A DNA stretch of 64,000 nt. It comes from Verrucomicrobiia bacterium. GTDB taxonomy: Bacteria > Verrucomicrobiota > Verrucomicrobiia > Verrucomicrobiales > DEV007. The stretch covers positions 775,403 to 839,402 of the forward strand of contig JAUICH010000001.1 in the NCBI GenBank assembly GCA_030427505.1. Direction: 5' to 3'. Made by a program: the position numbers and the translations under genes. The stretch's first letter is position 1; every line of letters begins with the position of its first letter. The notes below the pieces were generated by a model. That model did no database searches. It was not told the origin of the DNA and saw only the letters and a list, made by a program, of their open reading frames with translations. This document shows positions 7,749-18,117 of the stretch, piece by piece.

Positions 7749-10700
7749 ATGAAGCGGTGCCGTAAGACTCCCGAAACACCCGACGGAACCTCTTCCAGCA
7801 AACGGGGGGTGGCGTTGCTGATGACGCTGACGATCACCGCTTTGGTGACCATCCTCGTGCTGTCCATTTTTGCCTTGGGGCAGAATGAGCTGAACGCGTC
7901 TACGCATTATCGGCGTGGTGTGGAAGTGGAAGGTTTCTCGCAGACAGCGGTGAATCTGGCGATCGCCCAGATCCGGGCGGCGACGAACCAGCCGGACCTG
8001 GCCTGGGCCAGTCAGCCGGGCGCGATCCGGACGTACAACCGCTACGGAGAATTCACCCAGGGTTACAAGCTCTACTCCAGTTCCCAGATGCGCGTGACGC
8101 TGGAGAGCACCTTGACTCACGACCAACCGCCGGACGATTGGGATACCGTGGACCTGGGCACCCAGTGGGTGGATCTGAACGAACCCTTGATTCGGGGGAA
8201 CGCCGTCCATTACCCGATTGTCGACCCTCGCGCCATGGACGAGTTGGGAGTGGAGGGGTTTGGCTACGATCTGGAGGATGTCGGCCAGGGACCGTCAAAG
8301 ATCGGCCTGCCCATGCCCGTGCAGTGGATCTATCAGTTGCGCGATGGCACGCTGGGTTACGCCAACCGGTTCAATCATTTCATGCCGTTCGAGAAGGAAG
8401 GCCGCAAGCCAGACAAAGGGAACCCCATCGTAGCCCGGTTGGCCTTCTGGACGGATGACGAATGCGGAAAGATCAACATCAACACCGCTTCCGAGCCCAC
8501 GTTTTGGGACACGCCGCGGGCCGGCTCGCGCGCTGATAAGGAACTAGTGTTGGACGACCGTGCGTACGGGCTGTTTCAGCCCGTTCAGGGAGAGTATCAA
8601 CGTTATCCCGGGCATCCGGCGACGACGGCCCTCAGTCCGGTGCTGCTGCCTGGCAGGGAGGACATTGCACCGCAAGACAAGGAGAAGCTGTATCGCCTGA
8701 CGCCCAGAGTCGGGCCGGGAGGTTCGGAGGCGGGTACCTACTCTGTTTTGACATCTAAGCCGGTTCATCCAGACCATGCGAGGCTCTACCCGTCGGTGGA
8801 CGAGTTTATCATGACTCCCCGGCGTGCGGAGAATCCGTTTCCGGAACTGAATGAGGGTGAAAGTCCTGAGACCTACCTGGCCCGGACCCGGTTCTTTCTA
8901 ACGGCTCACAGCCGGGCGCCGGAACTGAACCTTTTCAACATGCCCCGTGTCAGCATATGGCCCACTCATTTGGAGAGGGAAACTCCAGCGGGCGTTCACT
9001 GGACGCCCTATGATGAGATGGCGCGTCTCTGCGCCACGCTCGGCACCCCTGAGGTGAACGAAGCGTACTACCACTTTCAGCGGAAGAATAGCGATCACCC
9101 CACCGAAGACTGGGAAACCATTCCAAGAAACCGGGAACTGTATGCCTACCTCCAGCAACTGTCGGCGAAGGAAGTTCCCGGTTTTGGCGGAAGATTCTAT
9201 GACAAGTACGGTGAGGATCAAGATCAGATCCTAACAGAGATCGTAGACTATATTCGGTCGACCAATCTGTATGACGAAAATCTGGAGCCTTCCCAGTACA
9301 CCGGCAAAGAGTGGCTGGACGAACTGAAACAATCCCAATACACCGATCCTCGCAACCATGGCAGCGCAACGGGGACCCGCCCGGGTCACGGTCAGGTGGC
9401 CCCTCTGTACAACGAAGAAAATGAGACTCGCGGTTTCGGGCGGTTCTACACCATTACCGAAGTAGGGATCCTGCTGATTTGCAACGCGGACGCCGGGCCG
9501 CCCAATCCGGAAGATCCCAGCCGGCCGCTCTACCCGAAAGGAGTGGCGGGAAGCAATGTGCCCCAACACCGGGCCCTGGCGAAGCCGTTGGACTTCAGGA
9601 CGCGGCAGAAAAGCATCCAGGCCATGCTACTCTTCGAACTGTTCAGCCCCTCCCTGGGATGGACGCAATTGCATGACGACATTTCGTTGGAGGTTGAGTT
9701 GGTGCGGGACTTTGGCGCCGATGGGCAGACGCTGAGGTTTAACTCCGGCCACGACCGGCTGCAGAGCATGCCCGCCGCGGCTGGAGCAGCCGCGGGAAAC
9801 TCCGGTTGGGGTGGGACCACTGGCTTCTGGGGGCTACTGAGAGGCCGCCGTTCTCCACCGTCGGGACCGGTTCCCGAGGACCGGTACCCGTCCCTCAATC
9901 GGGGCGACAACCGATCCAATAACGAGAGCTATGGCTATGAGGGAAATAAGAAGACCTCCACGGAAGACCACCGCGCCGCCTACCCGTTCATCAGTGCGCC
10001 AGTCGTGATCGATGGGATGGACGAGACAATGTCCCTCACCGGAGGGAAGCTGAGGATCCAGGTATACAGCGGCCACGATCACACCCCGAAGATCAAGAAC
10101 AGTATTCGCAAGCCACAGTTGGTACAGACGCTGGAAGTAGATTTCCCCGACACCACGCTGCCGGTGCCCAGGCTGATTACCAAACCGCAGATTCGAGGGC
10201 GAGAGCCCGACTTGGAGGGGCCGGAAGATCAAGATCCCCGGCCCGCCACCGGTGTGCTGCACCCAGGCTACTGGTGGGTCTTGAACTATGATGGGCCCGG
10301 CTTCGAGCGGGAGAGCGACGGAAAGAACTTCGTCCACGCTGGAAAGATCACGGACAAAGAGGGAAATTTCCTGGGATGGAGGAAGCGGCTTGTCCACCGC
10401 GGCCGTCTCTACAACGCGCAAACCCCCAATTGGCTCTTCCGGCCTGAGGACGTGGTGCGGTCCATGGTGACCAAACAGGCGGACTACCGGCTCATCGCCG
10501 GCCGAAGGGAGATTTCCAGCGATGAGTTTCAGCCGCACCGGGACTACGACTCGGCAGGCGTGCGCCTGGCTCACAACTTTGCCGGAGCCAATACGGTCGC
10601 GGCGCCGGGGTACGACCTGCCGGATCCCAAGACAGAGAGTGAAGAGCAGCTCGTGCCCGAGGTGACCTATTGGCCGGCCCGGCAGCCGGACTTTCCGTTT

Positions 10701-11747
10701 GGCTCTCCCAGGTGCGAAACGGGCGATTTCGACAACGGTATCTCCATCGCGACCGATGGCGCCTATATCAATAAGCCTGATGAAGGGAACGTGCTGCGCC
10801 GTTTCAATTCCGAAACGGGCAACTGGACCGGGATTCCCTACTACAAGAACGCCTTCAACCAGGCGGCCCTGCCAGCCTACTTCTCGCCGAACCGGCAGGT
10901 GCCATCCGCGGTGATGTTCGGTTCACTGCCTACCGGGATCAAACGCCAGATTCCTTGGCAGACGCTCCTGTTCCGGCCGCAGAAGGGGCATCCCAATGAT
11001 GCGAAGCCGGAGGACGGGGCGTTCCGGGGGCGAAGCATTCCACCCGACCATCTGTTGCTCGACTGGTTCTGGATGCCGGTGGTGGAGCCCTATGCCATCA
11101 GCGAGCCGTTCTCCACCGGCGGCAAGATCAACATGAACTACCAGATCGTGCCCTTTACCCACATCCGGCGTTCCACCGGGATCAGGGCCGTGCTGAAGGA
11201 AGAGAAACTGCTGATCATTCCGCGCGATCAAGCGCCCTTTTACAAGAAGGCAGAAGGACAACACGTAAAGGAACCGTTGCGCCATTCGCTGGATGTCGGG
11301 GAAACCCTCCGGCAGTTTGAGGCTCGTTTCGCGGCAAACCGGCTTTTCAAGTCGGCTTCCGAAATTTGCGACCTGCACCTGGTTCCCGAAGATAGCCGTC
11401 TGGAAGACATGGACGAGGACTTCTGGGCGGAAAATGCTCTGACCGGAGACAACACGCGGGAAAGGCCCTATGCGAATATCTATCCGCGCCTGACGACCAA
11501 GTCGAATGTCTTTCGCGTGCACTACCGGGTGCAATTGTTGCAGCTGCCGCCCGCCCACCGGGCGGATCTTCTGGACCCGGAGTGGCTGGTCTTGCAGGCG
11601 GAGTACCGTGGATCCACTTTGATCGAGCGCTATCTGGATCCCGCCGAGCCGCTCGCCCCGGACTACGCGGTGAAACCGGAGGCTTCAGACAAGTTGGACC
11701 GTTTCTATAAGTTCCGTATAATCAACAAGCGACGCTTCTCGCCGTGA
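7749..11747 (+). CDS. Verru_Chthon cassette protein A (first copy)
   Basis: A 1332-residue protein of the Verru_Chthon cassette A family, whose function is not established. A short basic leader ending KRG at 18-20 is followed by one hydrophobic helix (VALLMTLTITALVTILVLSI). This resembles the prepilin-like N-terminus of GspK, including the absence of Glu at +5. The large ectodomain has many aromatic, Gly- and Pro-rich motifs shared with the next gene: FWTDDE, YPGHPATT, SRAPEL, GFGRFYT, FWMPVVEP and a C-terminal RRFSP. It is probably anchored in the inner membrane with the bulk outside. Its length is several times that of GspK (about 300 residues). It heads the A-A-B-C-D cassette. Confidence 0.85.
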   Translation: MKRCRKTPETPDGTSSSKRGVALLMTLTITALVTILVLSIFALGQNELNASTHYRRGVEVEGFSQTAVNLAIAQIRAATNQPDLAWASQPGAIRTYNRYGEFTQGYKLYSSSQMRVTLESTLTHDQPPDDWDTVDLGTQWVDLNEPLIRGNAVHYPIVDPRAMDELGVEGFGYDLEDVGQGPSKIGLPMPVQWIYQLRDGTLGYANRFNHFMPFEKEGRKPDKGNPIVARLAFWTDDECGKININTASEPTFWDTPRAGSRADKELVLDDRAYGLFQPVQGEYQRYPGHPATTALSPVLLPGREDIAPQDKEKLYRLTPRVGPGGSEAGTYSVLTSKPVHPDHARLYPSVDEFIMTPRRAENPFPELNEGESPETYLARTRFFLTAHSRAPELNLFNMPRVSIWPTHLERETPAGVHWTPYDEMARLCATLGTPEVNEAYYHFQRKNSDHPTEDWETIPRNRELYAYLQQLSAKEVPGFGGRFYDKYGEDQDQILTEIVDYIRSTNLYDENLEPSQYTGKEWLDELKQSQYTDPRNHGSATGTRPGHGQVAPLYNEENETRGFGRFYTITEVGILLICNADAGPPNPEDPSRPLYPKGVAGSNVPQHRALAKPLDFRTRQKSIQAMLLFELFSPSLGWTQLHDDISLEVELVRDFGADGQTLRFNSGHDRLQSMPAAAGAAAGNSGWGGTTGFWGLLRGRRSPPSGPVPEDRYPSLNRGDNRSNNESYGYEGNKKTSTEDHRAAYPFISAPVVIDGMDETMSLTGGKLRIQVYSGHDHTPKIKNSIRKPQLVQTLEVDFPDTTLPVPRLITKPQIRGREPDLEGPEDQDPRPATGVLHPGYWWVLNYDGPGFERESDGKNFVHAGKITDKEGNFLGWRKRLVHRGRLYNAQTPNWLFRPEDVVRSMVTKQADYRLIAGRREISSDEFQPHRDYDSAGVRLAHNFAGANTVAAPGYDLPDPKTESEEQLVPEVTYWPARQPDFPFGSPRCETGDFDNGISIATDGAYINKPDEGNVLRRFNSETGNWTGIPYYKNAFNQAALPAYFSPNRQVPSAVMFGSLPTGIKRQIPWQTLLFRPQKGHPNDAKPEDGAFRGRSIPPDHLLLDWFWMPVVEPYAISEPFSTGGKINMNYQIVPFTHIRRSTGIRAVLKEEKLLIIPRDQAPFYKKAEGQHVKEPLRHSLDVGETLRQFEARFAANRLFKSASEICDLHLVPEDSRLEDMDEDFWAENALTGDNTRERPYANIYPRLTTKSNVFRVHYRVQLLQLPPAHRADLLDPEWLVLQAEYRGSTLIERYLDPAEPLAPDYAVKPEASDKLDRFYKFRIINKRRFSP

Positions 11748-11827
11748 GGCGAATTCAGCAGCGAGAAGACCCGGTTTGCGCGGCTAAAATAATCTTGAAA
11801 GGTCCGAAAATATTTGAGACGAATGTA

Positions 11828-11856
11828 TTGACGTCGTAAATGCAGGCATTTACAAT
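11828..11856 (+). promoter_or_regulatory. Sigma-70-like promoter with palindrome in the spacer, before the second Verru_Chthon A gene
   Basis: TTGACG (11828-11833) and TACAAT (11851-11856) each match the consensus at five of six bases and are exactly 17 bases apart. The spacer holds a perfect palindrome, GTAAATGC-AG-GCATTTAC (11836-11853). An overlapping one, TTTACA-A-TGTAAA, lies at 11849-11861. A regulator bound there would block polymerase. The expected transcript start near 11863 leaves a leader of about 54 bases with AGAGGAA before the ATG. The gap 11748-11916 is otherwise AT-rich and empty. Confidence 0.65.
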
Positions 11857-11916
11857 GTAAAACAATTTCACCATGTGGTCTTGATTCACGGAGTGTCGAA
11901 TTAGAGGAATTGAAAC

Positions 11917-14900
11917 ATGAAAACCCCCAGTAAAGTTCAGGTATCCGATACCGCGCCGTCGCCGAGCAGTGACTCCGGTAAGAAGAAAGGGATCGCATTG
12001 TTGACCGTGCTGACGGTAACGGCCCTTTCGACTATCCTGGTATTGACCTTCTTTTCCCTGGCCCAGAACGAACTGGTCTCGTCCACCCGGTATTCTCAAG
12101 GCATCGAAGCCCGGCAGTTTGCCGAAACCGCGGTGAACATGGTGGTCGGCCAGATTCGCAAGGCGACGGGACGGGACGTGCTGGGGAGCCAGGACATCTT
12201 TGCATGGGCTTCACAGCCTGGAGCGATCCGTCAGTACGATCAGGATGGAGAGTTTCACGCCGGGTATAAGCTGTACTCGGACGACGAGATGATTACCGCC
12301 ACGGAAACGGCGCTGACCAAGGCGGACATCACGGAATTGCGGGAGTGGAATGACGCCCCCTGGCGGTGGGTGGACCTGAACGAGCCGATCGTCCGTGGCG
12401 ACCAGGTTTATTTCCCGATCGCGGACCCGACCGCAAAGCTCATTCAGAAGGTGGAGGGCTTCGACTTTAACAATACGCTCATCGGGGCTAGCCCCATGCA
12501 GACACTGCTGCAGCAGAAACGCAGCGACGCCCTTCCGATGCCCGTGGTTTGGATATACCAGCTTCAGGACGGCACGATGGGTACGATGAGCTTTGGTAAA
12601 AAGTTCGTTCCTCTGGTCTCCTCGGCGCCTAGTCCGACGGAGGAAAACCCCATCGTGGGCCGGTTCGCGTTCTGGACGGATGACGAGTCCTGCAAGTTGA
12701 ACGTAAACGTTCACGCTGGTGGGGCGGCATGGGATACCCCGCGCGCCAGTGGCGATATTGACCGGGCCCTGGGGCGCTATCAGCCGGCTCAGCACGAATG
12801 GCAGCGGTATCCGGGGCACCCGGCCACCACGCACCTTTCCCCCGTCTTGTTCCCTGGGCTGGTTAACCTAGGGTTGAACCGGGCCGAGATTGAAAAGATT
12901 TATAAACTAGTTCCGCGAATTGTGGGCGGTGGTTCAACCGCGGGGACGCGCAAGGTTAACCCGAATGACCCCAAGGAAGCGAACGGTCTGATCGCCGACA
13001 AAGACCGGCTCTATCCTTCCATGGACGAGTTCATTATGGCCATGGACCGCAAGGAAAACGAGTTTCCCACCAGCGACTCAATTCCTTCTGAAGTGCTGGA
13101 GCGGAGCCGCTTCTTTTTGACCACGAGCAGCCGGGCCCCGGAAGTGACTCTCTTTAACACGCCGCGGATCGTGATGTGGCCCACCTACTTCAAGACCAAT
13201 ACTAGTGGCACGCAAGAGGCGTTTACCACCGCCTATGACAAGCTGATCCGGTTCTGCGGCGAAGTCGGGAAAATCAGTCAACAGAATAAAGCGAAGTACT
13301 CTGGCTACCCGGAGCGTTACCAGTATTACTTTCAAAGAATCAGCGCGGATAGTCCCACGGCTGATTTCGAGGGAGATAGTGAGGTAAACCCTGAAGGCAT
13401 TATACGAAACCGGGAGCTGTATGCCTATCTGGATTGGTTGACCAGCACGGACATTCCTGGAATTGGCGATAAATTTTCCAACAAGTATTCCGATGAAGAC
13501 CGGTATGCGACGCTAACCCAGATTTTCGACTACATCCGTTCGACAAATCTTTTTGATGACACGCTTTACGAAGATTTTAGGGATGCGTTCAGTAAAACCA
13601 ATACTGACGAGCATCTGACGTTCACCAATCTCCGTTGGCAGGGGGGGAACGATCGCGGCATGCATCCCGGCCACGGTCAGGTGACGCCTATCGAGATTGA
13701 ATACAAAGGGGTTGATACGCGCGGGCACGGGCGATTCTACACCTTGAGCGAGGTGGCGATTCACCTTATCGCCTGCGCGGAGGGCAATGGTAAGCCGGGC
13801 GGAGTGCGGGTAGAGGATTTTCCGAGTAACTACCCCCGATACACCGGGCCTTATTGGGACAGTGACGACCCGGGGTGGGATTCAGATGCGATTGAAGAGG
13901 CAAAGAAACCGGAAAACTGGAACTATGCTTTGGAACCCGGTCAGCCGTTGGGTAACAATCAGACGCTGGTGCAGGCGGCCATGCTGTTTCAGTTGTTCTC
14001 TCCGAGCTTGGGGTGGATTCCGATCAACCCAGATATGAAATTCAAAATCAACGTGGAAGGATTCAGTGTCGGTGGTAATTCGCTTACGTGGGGGCAAGGG
14101 TCTGGTGGTAGTGAGATTGTTTTTCCCGCCAACCGCAATGGTCTGAGTTTCACTTGGGCCGGTCGGAATTCAGGCGGTTACGTGGATTTCCGGGCGCTGT
14201 TGCGCGGAACAAAAGACAACGGAGACATTAACTATCCGGCCTATAATGGGAAAGTGCCTGGAGAAGTGGCGGACGACCATAAGGTCACCCGGGTGGCTAA
14301 GTTGGGCTTTGGAGCCTTCACCGGATCGTATGATGGAGGAAAGAGCAGTCCGGGTCCCGATATTTACTACCCGTGGATCAGTCAGCCGGAAGTCGTGTCT
14401 GGAAGTAATATGTCAGTGGGTGGCGGCACGGTGACCGTCGACATCTTCGCTGGCGGCGGTATGGAGAGCGGACACGAAACCGATCCGAAGGTGGTGCAGC
14501 ATTTCGAGATCGATTTTCCGGACTTTTCGTCTCCGAAACCTGAGTTGGCGCGCGGGACCGCCGAGCGATGGAACGACGAAAAAACGGTGCTGGTTGACGC
14601 GCAATCCATTGCCCCGGAGTGGTGGATCTTTAACGCGGACGGCTGCAATGTGGGCAATAACCACCGCGGCCGCTTGAAAGGGGCCCATAAGAGCACCACG
14701 AGCCCCAATTACAACGATACAGGAGACGAACGGTGGCGGAGTGGGCAGTTCCGCGGGTCCTTCATCCGGGAGGGGGATGTGGTCCGTTCCATGGTGGTGG
14801 CTGGCAGCGATCCCAGATTGATCATGGGCCTCAAAGAGGTTGAAGGAGGGGCTACTGGACCCCATTTCGTGCCGCACGCGGATTACAATAAGAATGAGCC

Positions 14901-16242
14901 TTTCGCGCATAGTCTGTCCGATAGCGTCAGGGGCATGTCTCACCCAGGTTCTGGCGGGAAGTCCAACTATAAGAAAGACTATGAAGACGCTGACTTTCAG
15001 TTGGTGCGTGACGTGAAGCTGGACGGGAACCGGCGCCCCTACTTTGCCCGGGCGGACGGGTATGAAAGTTCAGTGGTTCAAAAGTACGGAGATTTTGACA
15101 ACGCCTGGGGCAACCTTCCTTCAGGCCCCTTTATCAACAAACCTGATGAGGGGAATACCCATGCATTGCTGCATTCCACGGACCCGAATTCCGGGTGGCA
15201 ATTCTTGCGTGACTATGGAGACTTCCCCTACTTCGTTCGGGACTGGGTGCATGAACCGCAGGGGCCATCCTATTTCTCGCCCAACCGCATTTTGCGCTCT
15301 CCGGCGCAATTTGGTTCCCTTCCTTCGGGGATGGCAAGCTTCAAACCCTTCCAGACCCTGCTCTTCCGGCCCAATGTGGAAGGTGGCATTTATACCACTC
15401 ACCCGGGAGCGGAGAGTCCGCCGGATCACTTGCTGATGGACTTCTTCTGGATGCCGGTGGTGGAGCCGTTTGCCATCAGTGAGCCTTTCTCCACGGCTGG
15501 AAAGGTTAACTTGAATTACCAGATTCTTCCGTTCACCCACATTACCCGCAATACCGCCCTGCGTGGAGTGTTCCGGTCAGAGTATATGCTCTGCGTGCCG
15601 AACCGGTGGAGTAACTCCTTTAAAGTGGGCGTGGGCCGCGGGCGGGGATATCACTGGTTGAACAACCCCTTTGGGGGGGATCTCCAGCAAAAAAGTCTGC
15701 GGGCCGTCATCGAACCAGTAGAAACCTTGTCACAGTTTGAGAAGAAGTTCGATAACGATGAGATTTTCCGTTCCGCTTCGGAGATCTGCGAGGTTCACTT
15801 GATCCCTCAGGATGTGGGTGAGGCCCAGGGATTCCCGAATGCGACCGGAACCTACACCCCCAGTGTATCGGACATGGCCACAGGGAAATACTGGTCGGAT
15901 CATGCGCTGGTCGGAGACAACTCAAGGGAGAATCCGTATGCGGATATCTATCCCCGTGTGACGACGAAGTCGAACACGTTCAACGTCTTCTACCGGGCCC
16001 AGGTCATCCAAAAAGCCAAGGGAACGAAACCTGACGAGTGGGATGTAAACTATGACCAGGTAGTGGCCGAGTATCGGGGATCCACGCTGGTGGAACGTTA
16101 CATTGAGCCGGAAGGGCTTTTGGACGACGCCAATGATCCGGACTACGGCACGGAGTTCAATAAATACGAGAATCATGACATTCCCGGCTTGGACGAACTC
16201 TATAAATTCAGGGTCGTCAGCACGCGCCGCTTTGCGCCGTAA
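11917..16242 (+). CDS. Verru_Chthon cassette protein A (second, larger copy)
   Basis: A 1441-residue paralogue of the preceding protein. The N-terminus has a disordered Ser/Pro leader, KKKG at 22-25, then one hydrophobic helix (IALLTVLTVTALSTILVL). Position +5 is Thr rather than Glu, as in GspK-type pseudopilins. Shared motifs with copy one run the full length: FAWASQPGAIR, FWTDDE, YPGHPATT, SSRAPEVTLFN, GHGRFYTLSEV, FFWMPVVEPFAISEP and a C-terminal RRFAP. ATG at 11917 is supported by AGAGGAA about ten bases upstream. It has its own promoter and likely drives B, C and D. Function unproven; inferred as the giant tip-type pseudopilin of the set. Confidence 0.87.
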   Translation: MKTPSKVQVSDTAPSPSSDSGKKKGIALLTVLTVTALSTILVLTFFSLAQNELVSSTRYSQGIEARQFAETAVNMVVGQIRKATGRDVLGSQDIFAWASQPGAIRQYDQDGEFHAGYKLYSDDEMITATETALTKADITELREWNDAPWRWVDLNEPIVRGDQVYFPIADPTAKLIQKVEGFDFNNTLIGASPMQTLLQQKRSDALPMPVVWIYQLQDGTMGTMSFGKKFVPLVSSAPSPTEENPIVGRFAFWTDDESCKLNVNVHAGGAAWDTPRASGDIDRALGRYQPAQHEWQRYPGHPATTHLSPVLFPGLVNLGLNRAEIEKIYKLVPRIVGGGSTAGTRKVNPNDPKEANGLIADKDRLYPSMDEFIMAMDRKENEFPTSDSIPSEVLERSRFFLTTSSRAPEVTLFNTPRIVMWPTYFKTNTSGTQEAFTTAYDKLIRFCGEVGKISQQNKAKYSGYPERYQYYFQRISADSPTADFEGDSEVNPEGIIRNRELYAYLDWLTSTDIPGIGDKFSNKYSDEDRYATLTQIFDYIRSTNLFDDTLYEDFRDAFSKTNTDEHLTFTNLRWQGGNDRGMHPGHGQVTPIEIEYKGVDTRGHGRFYTLSEVAIHLIACAEGNGKPGGVRVEDFPSNYPRYTGPYWDSDDPGWDSDAIEEAKKPENWNYALEPGQPLGNNQTLVQAAMLFQLFSPSLGWIPINPDMKFKINVEGFSVGGNSLTWGQGSGGSEIVFPANRNGLSFTWAGRNSGGYVDFRALLRGTKDNGDINYPAYNGKVPGEVADDHKVTRVAKLGFGAFTGSYDGGKSSPGPDIYYPWISQPEVVSGSNMSVGGGTVTVDIFAGGGMESGHETDPKVVQHFEIDFPDFSSPKPELARGTAERWNDEKTVLVDAQSIAPEWWIFNADGCNVGNNHRGRLKGAHKSTTSPNYNDTGDERWRSGQFRGSFIREGDVVRSMVVAGSDPRLIMGLKEVEGGATGPHFVPHADYNKNEPFAHSLSDSVRGMSHPGSGGKSNYKKDYEDADFQLVRDVKLDGNRRPYFARADGYESSVVQKYGDFDNAWGNLPSGPFINKPDEGNTHALLHSTDPNSGWQFLRDYGDFPYFVRDWVHEPQGPSYFSPNRILRSPAQFGSLPSGMASFKPFQTLLFRPNVEGGIYTTHPGAESPPDHLLMDFFWMPVVEPFAISEPFSTAGKVNLNYQILPFTHITRNTALRGVFRSEYMLCVPNRWSNSFKVGVGRGRGYHWLNNPFGGDLQQKSLRAVIEPVETLSQFEKKFDNDEIFRSASEICEVHLIPQDVGEAQGFPNATGTYTPSVSDMATGKYWSDHALVGDNSRENPYADIYPRVTTKSNTFNVFYRAQVIQKAKGTKPDEWDVNYDQVVAEYRGSTLVERYIEPEGLLDDANDPDYGTEFNKYENHDIPGLDELYKFRVVSTRRFAP

Positions 16243-16279
16243 GGGAATCGAAGCGCAAGAATTCCAACCATCATTGATT

Positions 16280-16909
16280 ATGAAAACCCTCAGTTCACGC
16301 GGAGGCACTGGCCTCCGCTCCCCACGGAGTTTCTCTGGCTTCAGCTTGATTGAGGTGACCATCGCGATTGCGATTACCGCTATCGGCTTGCTGGCTCTCC
16401 TGGGCATGTTGCCTCAGGGAATGAAGACGATGCAGGAGGCGGGCGATCGCGCCTTGGAAGCCCGTATTCAACAACAGATCCTTGGGGAAATCCTGCTTAC
16501 CAACTGGGACAATCGTGCCCAGTATGACTATCGGAAGGCAGATGGCGATGGGTTGAGGTACTATGACGATCAAGGAATCGAACTGGACAAGTCTAGGATG
16601 AATGCGGATGACTTCGATTTCCGGCACGTTTACACGGCGAGAGTCCATGTCCCAGACGTGGGAGACACCATGCCTCGAAGCATCTACGACGGAAAGTCTG
16701 CTAAGAACTACAGCGGCGTTCAGATTCCAGCCGAAGGTAACGCCTCTTTTTTAGACAAAGACGTGCAACTGGTGGTGATTGAGATTTCCAGTGTGACGGA
16801 CCCAAATTTCGATTTCGACGACTCCGATTACTTTTCCAGAATCCGGACATTTCAAAGTTCGCTGGTGAAAATGGGATTCGATTTCAATCCTAATGTGAGT
16901 TCGAATTGA
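16280..16909 (+). CDS. Verru_Chthon cassette protein B (prepilin-like)
   Basis: A 209-residue protein. I chose ATG 16280 because it gives a basic leader of 20 residues ending SFSG, then the type IV prepilin motif FSLIEVTIAIAITAIGLL with Glu at +5; the open frame upstream overlaps the previous gene. Cleavage by a prepilin peptidase is expected between Gly20 and Phe21. The C-terminal part is a small beta-rich domain. By position and size it resembles GspI of type II secretion; this is an inference. It follows the second A gene by 37 bases and precedes C by 87. Confidence 0.85.
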   Translation: MKTLSSRGGTGLRSPRSFSGFSLIEVTIAIAITAIGLLALLGMLPQGMKTMQEAGDRALEARIQQQILGEILLTNWDNRAQYDYRKADGDGLRYYDDQGIELDKSRMNADDFDFRHVYTARVHVPDVGDTMPRSIYDGKSAKNYSGVQIPAEGNASFLDKDVQLVVIEISSVTDPNFDFDDSDYFSRIRTFQSSLVKMGFDFNPNVSSN

Positions 16910-16996
16910 CCGGATTGAAGGCACGGGATTGTCACCTTTGAAAACCCCAGAAGCGGCCGTGGCGACAGGCCTCTTCACGGCGAAAGAGAAAGAAGC

Positions 16997-18064
16997 ATGA
17001 AGACTCTAAAAATAAGGGAAAGCGCGAAGAAAGCGGATCGCGATTCGAGAACGGGTTTCACGATGATTGAGTTGCTCGTTTCGATGACGATTCTCTCGGT
17101 TCTGTTGCTGATGCTGACTCAGTTGCTGACTCAGGTGCAGAACACCTGGTCATATTCCGAGAGCCGCATTTCACAGTTTCGTGAAGCCCGCGTGGCATTC
17201 GACATCATCTCGAAGAATTTGTCCCAAGCCACGATGAATACCTACTGGGACTACGAATACGATCGGGGCAATCAGGTCAAAAGATACCGCCGGCAATCCG
17301 AGCTTCACTTCCTGACGCTGCAAGCCAGAGATCTGGATCTTGGGAAGCCCACGACGACACACGCGATCTTTTTCCAGGCTCCCTTGGGATTCTCCAGCCG
17401 CTACCGGAATTTGGACAACCTGTTCAACGGAAGAGGATATTTCGTGGCGTTCTCCGATGACCTCGATTTCAAGCCCCAGTTTATCAAGGCGGAACCCAAG
17501 TTCCGGTTTCGGCTGATGGAGTACCGGGCGCCCGCGGAAGAAAATCAGGTTTTCGTGGATGGCGATGAAGAGCGCCAAGCAGACCGGGAACAGATTTTCG
17601 ACTGGTGGTACCAATACGAGCAAGAGAAATACAGCTACCCGCTGGCAGAGAATATTATCGCTTTGATTATCTCCCCCAGGGAAACACTGGAAGATTCGCG
17701 AAAAGGCGCGGGTGGATCGGTGGAGACTGATACGTTCAGCAGTATTGCTCCCGAGTATACATTCGATTCAAACGACCGGACTAAGAAAGCTTTCACTCAA
17801 ATGGTTCCACCGCTGGTAAAACTGACCATGGTGGCGATAGACGAAAATTCGGCTGTTCGTCTGGAAGCTCAGTACGGACGAAGTATGCCTGACTTGGTGC
17901 CCAATAGCCTTTTCCGGAACACACGCGACTACCAGCGGGACTTGGACGAGCTGAAGAAGGACCTCATTGATGCCAACGTGAATTTCAAGGTATTCAGTAC
18001 CATGGTAGCCATCCGTAGTGCGAAGTGGAACACCTTGATCCCGCAGGGAGATATCGGCAGTTGA
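16997..18064 (+). CDS. Verru_Chthon cassette protein C (prepilin-like)
   Basis: A 355-residue protein with a charged 20-residue leader ending SRTG and the prepilin motif FTMIELLVSMTILSVLLL (Gly20/Phe21, Glu at +5). The following helix, rich in Gln and Ser, continues to about residue 75, as in GspJ-type minor pseudopilins. The large C-terminal domain contains aromatic, charged segments (DWWYQYEQEKYSYP). The start is preceded by the purine stretch GAAAGAGAAAGAAG. Probably an inner-membrane-anchored pseudopilin that assembles with A, B and D; no experimental role is known to me. Confidence 0.85.
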   Translation: MKTLKIRESAKKADRDSRTGFTMIELLVSMTILSVLLLMLTQLLTQVQNTWSYSESRISQFREARVAFDIISKNLSQATMNTYWDYEYDRGNQVKRYRRQSELHFLTLQARDLDLGKPTTTHAIFFQAPLGFSSRYRNLDNLFNGRGYFVAFSDDLDFKPQFIKAEPKFRFRLMEYRAPAEENQVFVDGDEERQADREQIFDWWYQYEQEKYSYPLAENIIALIISPRETLEDSRKGAGGSVETDTFSSIAPEYTFDSNDRTKKAFTQMVPPLVKLTMVAIDENSAVRLEAQYGRSMPDLVPNSLFRNTRDYQRDLDELKKDLIDANVNFKVFSTMVAIRSAKWNTLIPQGDIGS

Positions 18065-18117
18065 GGCTCGCCTGTCCGTTGTGATTCATTTGTTAATCTG
18101 ACATACTGATTTTGTTT

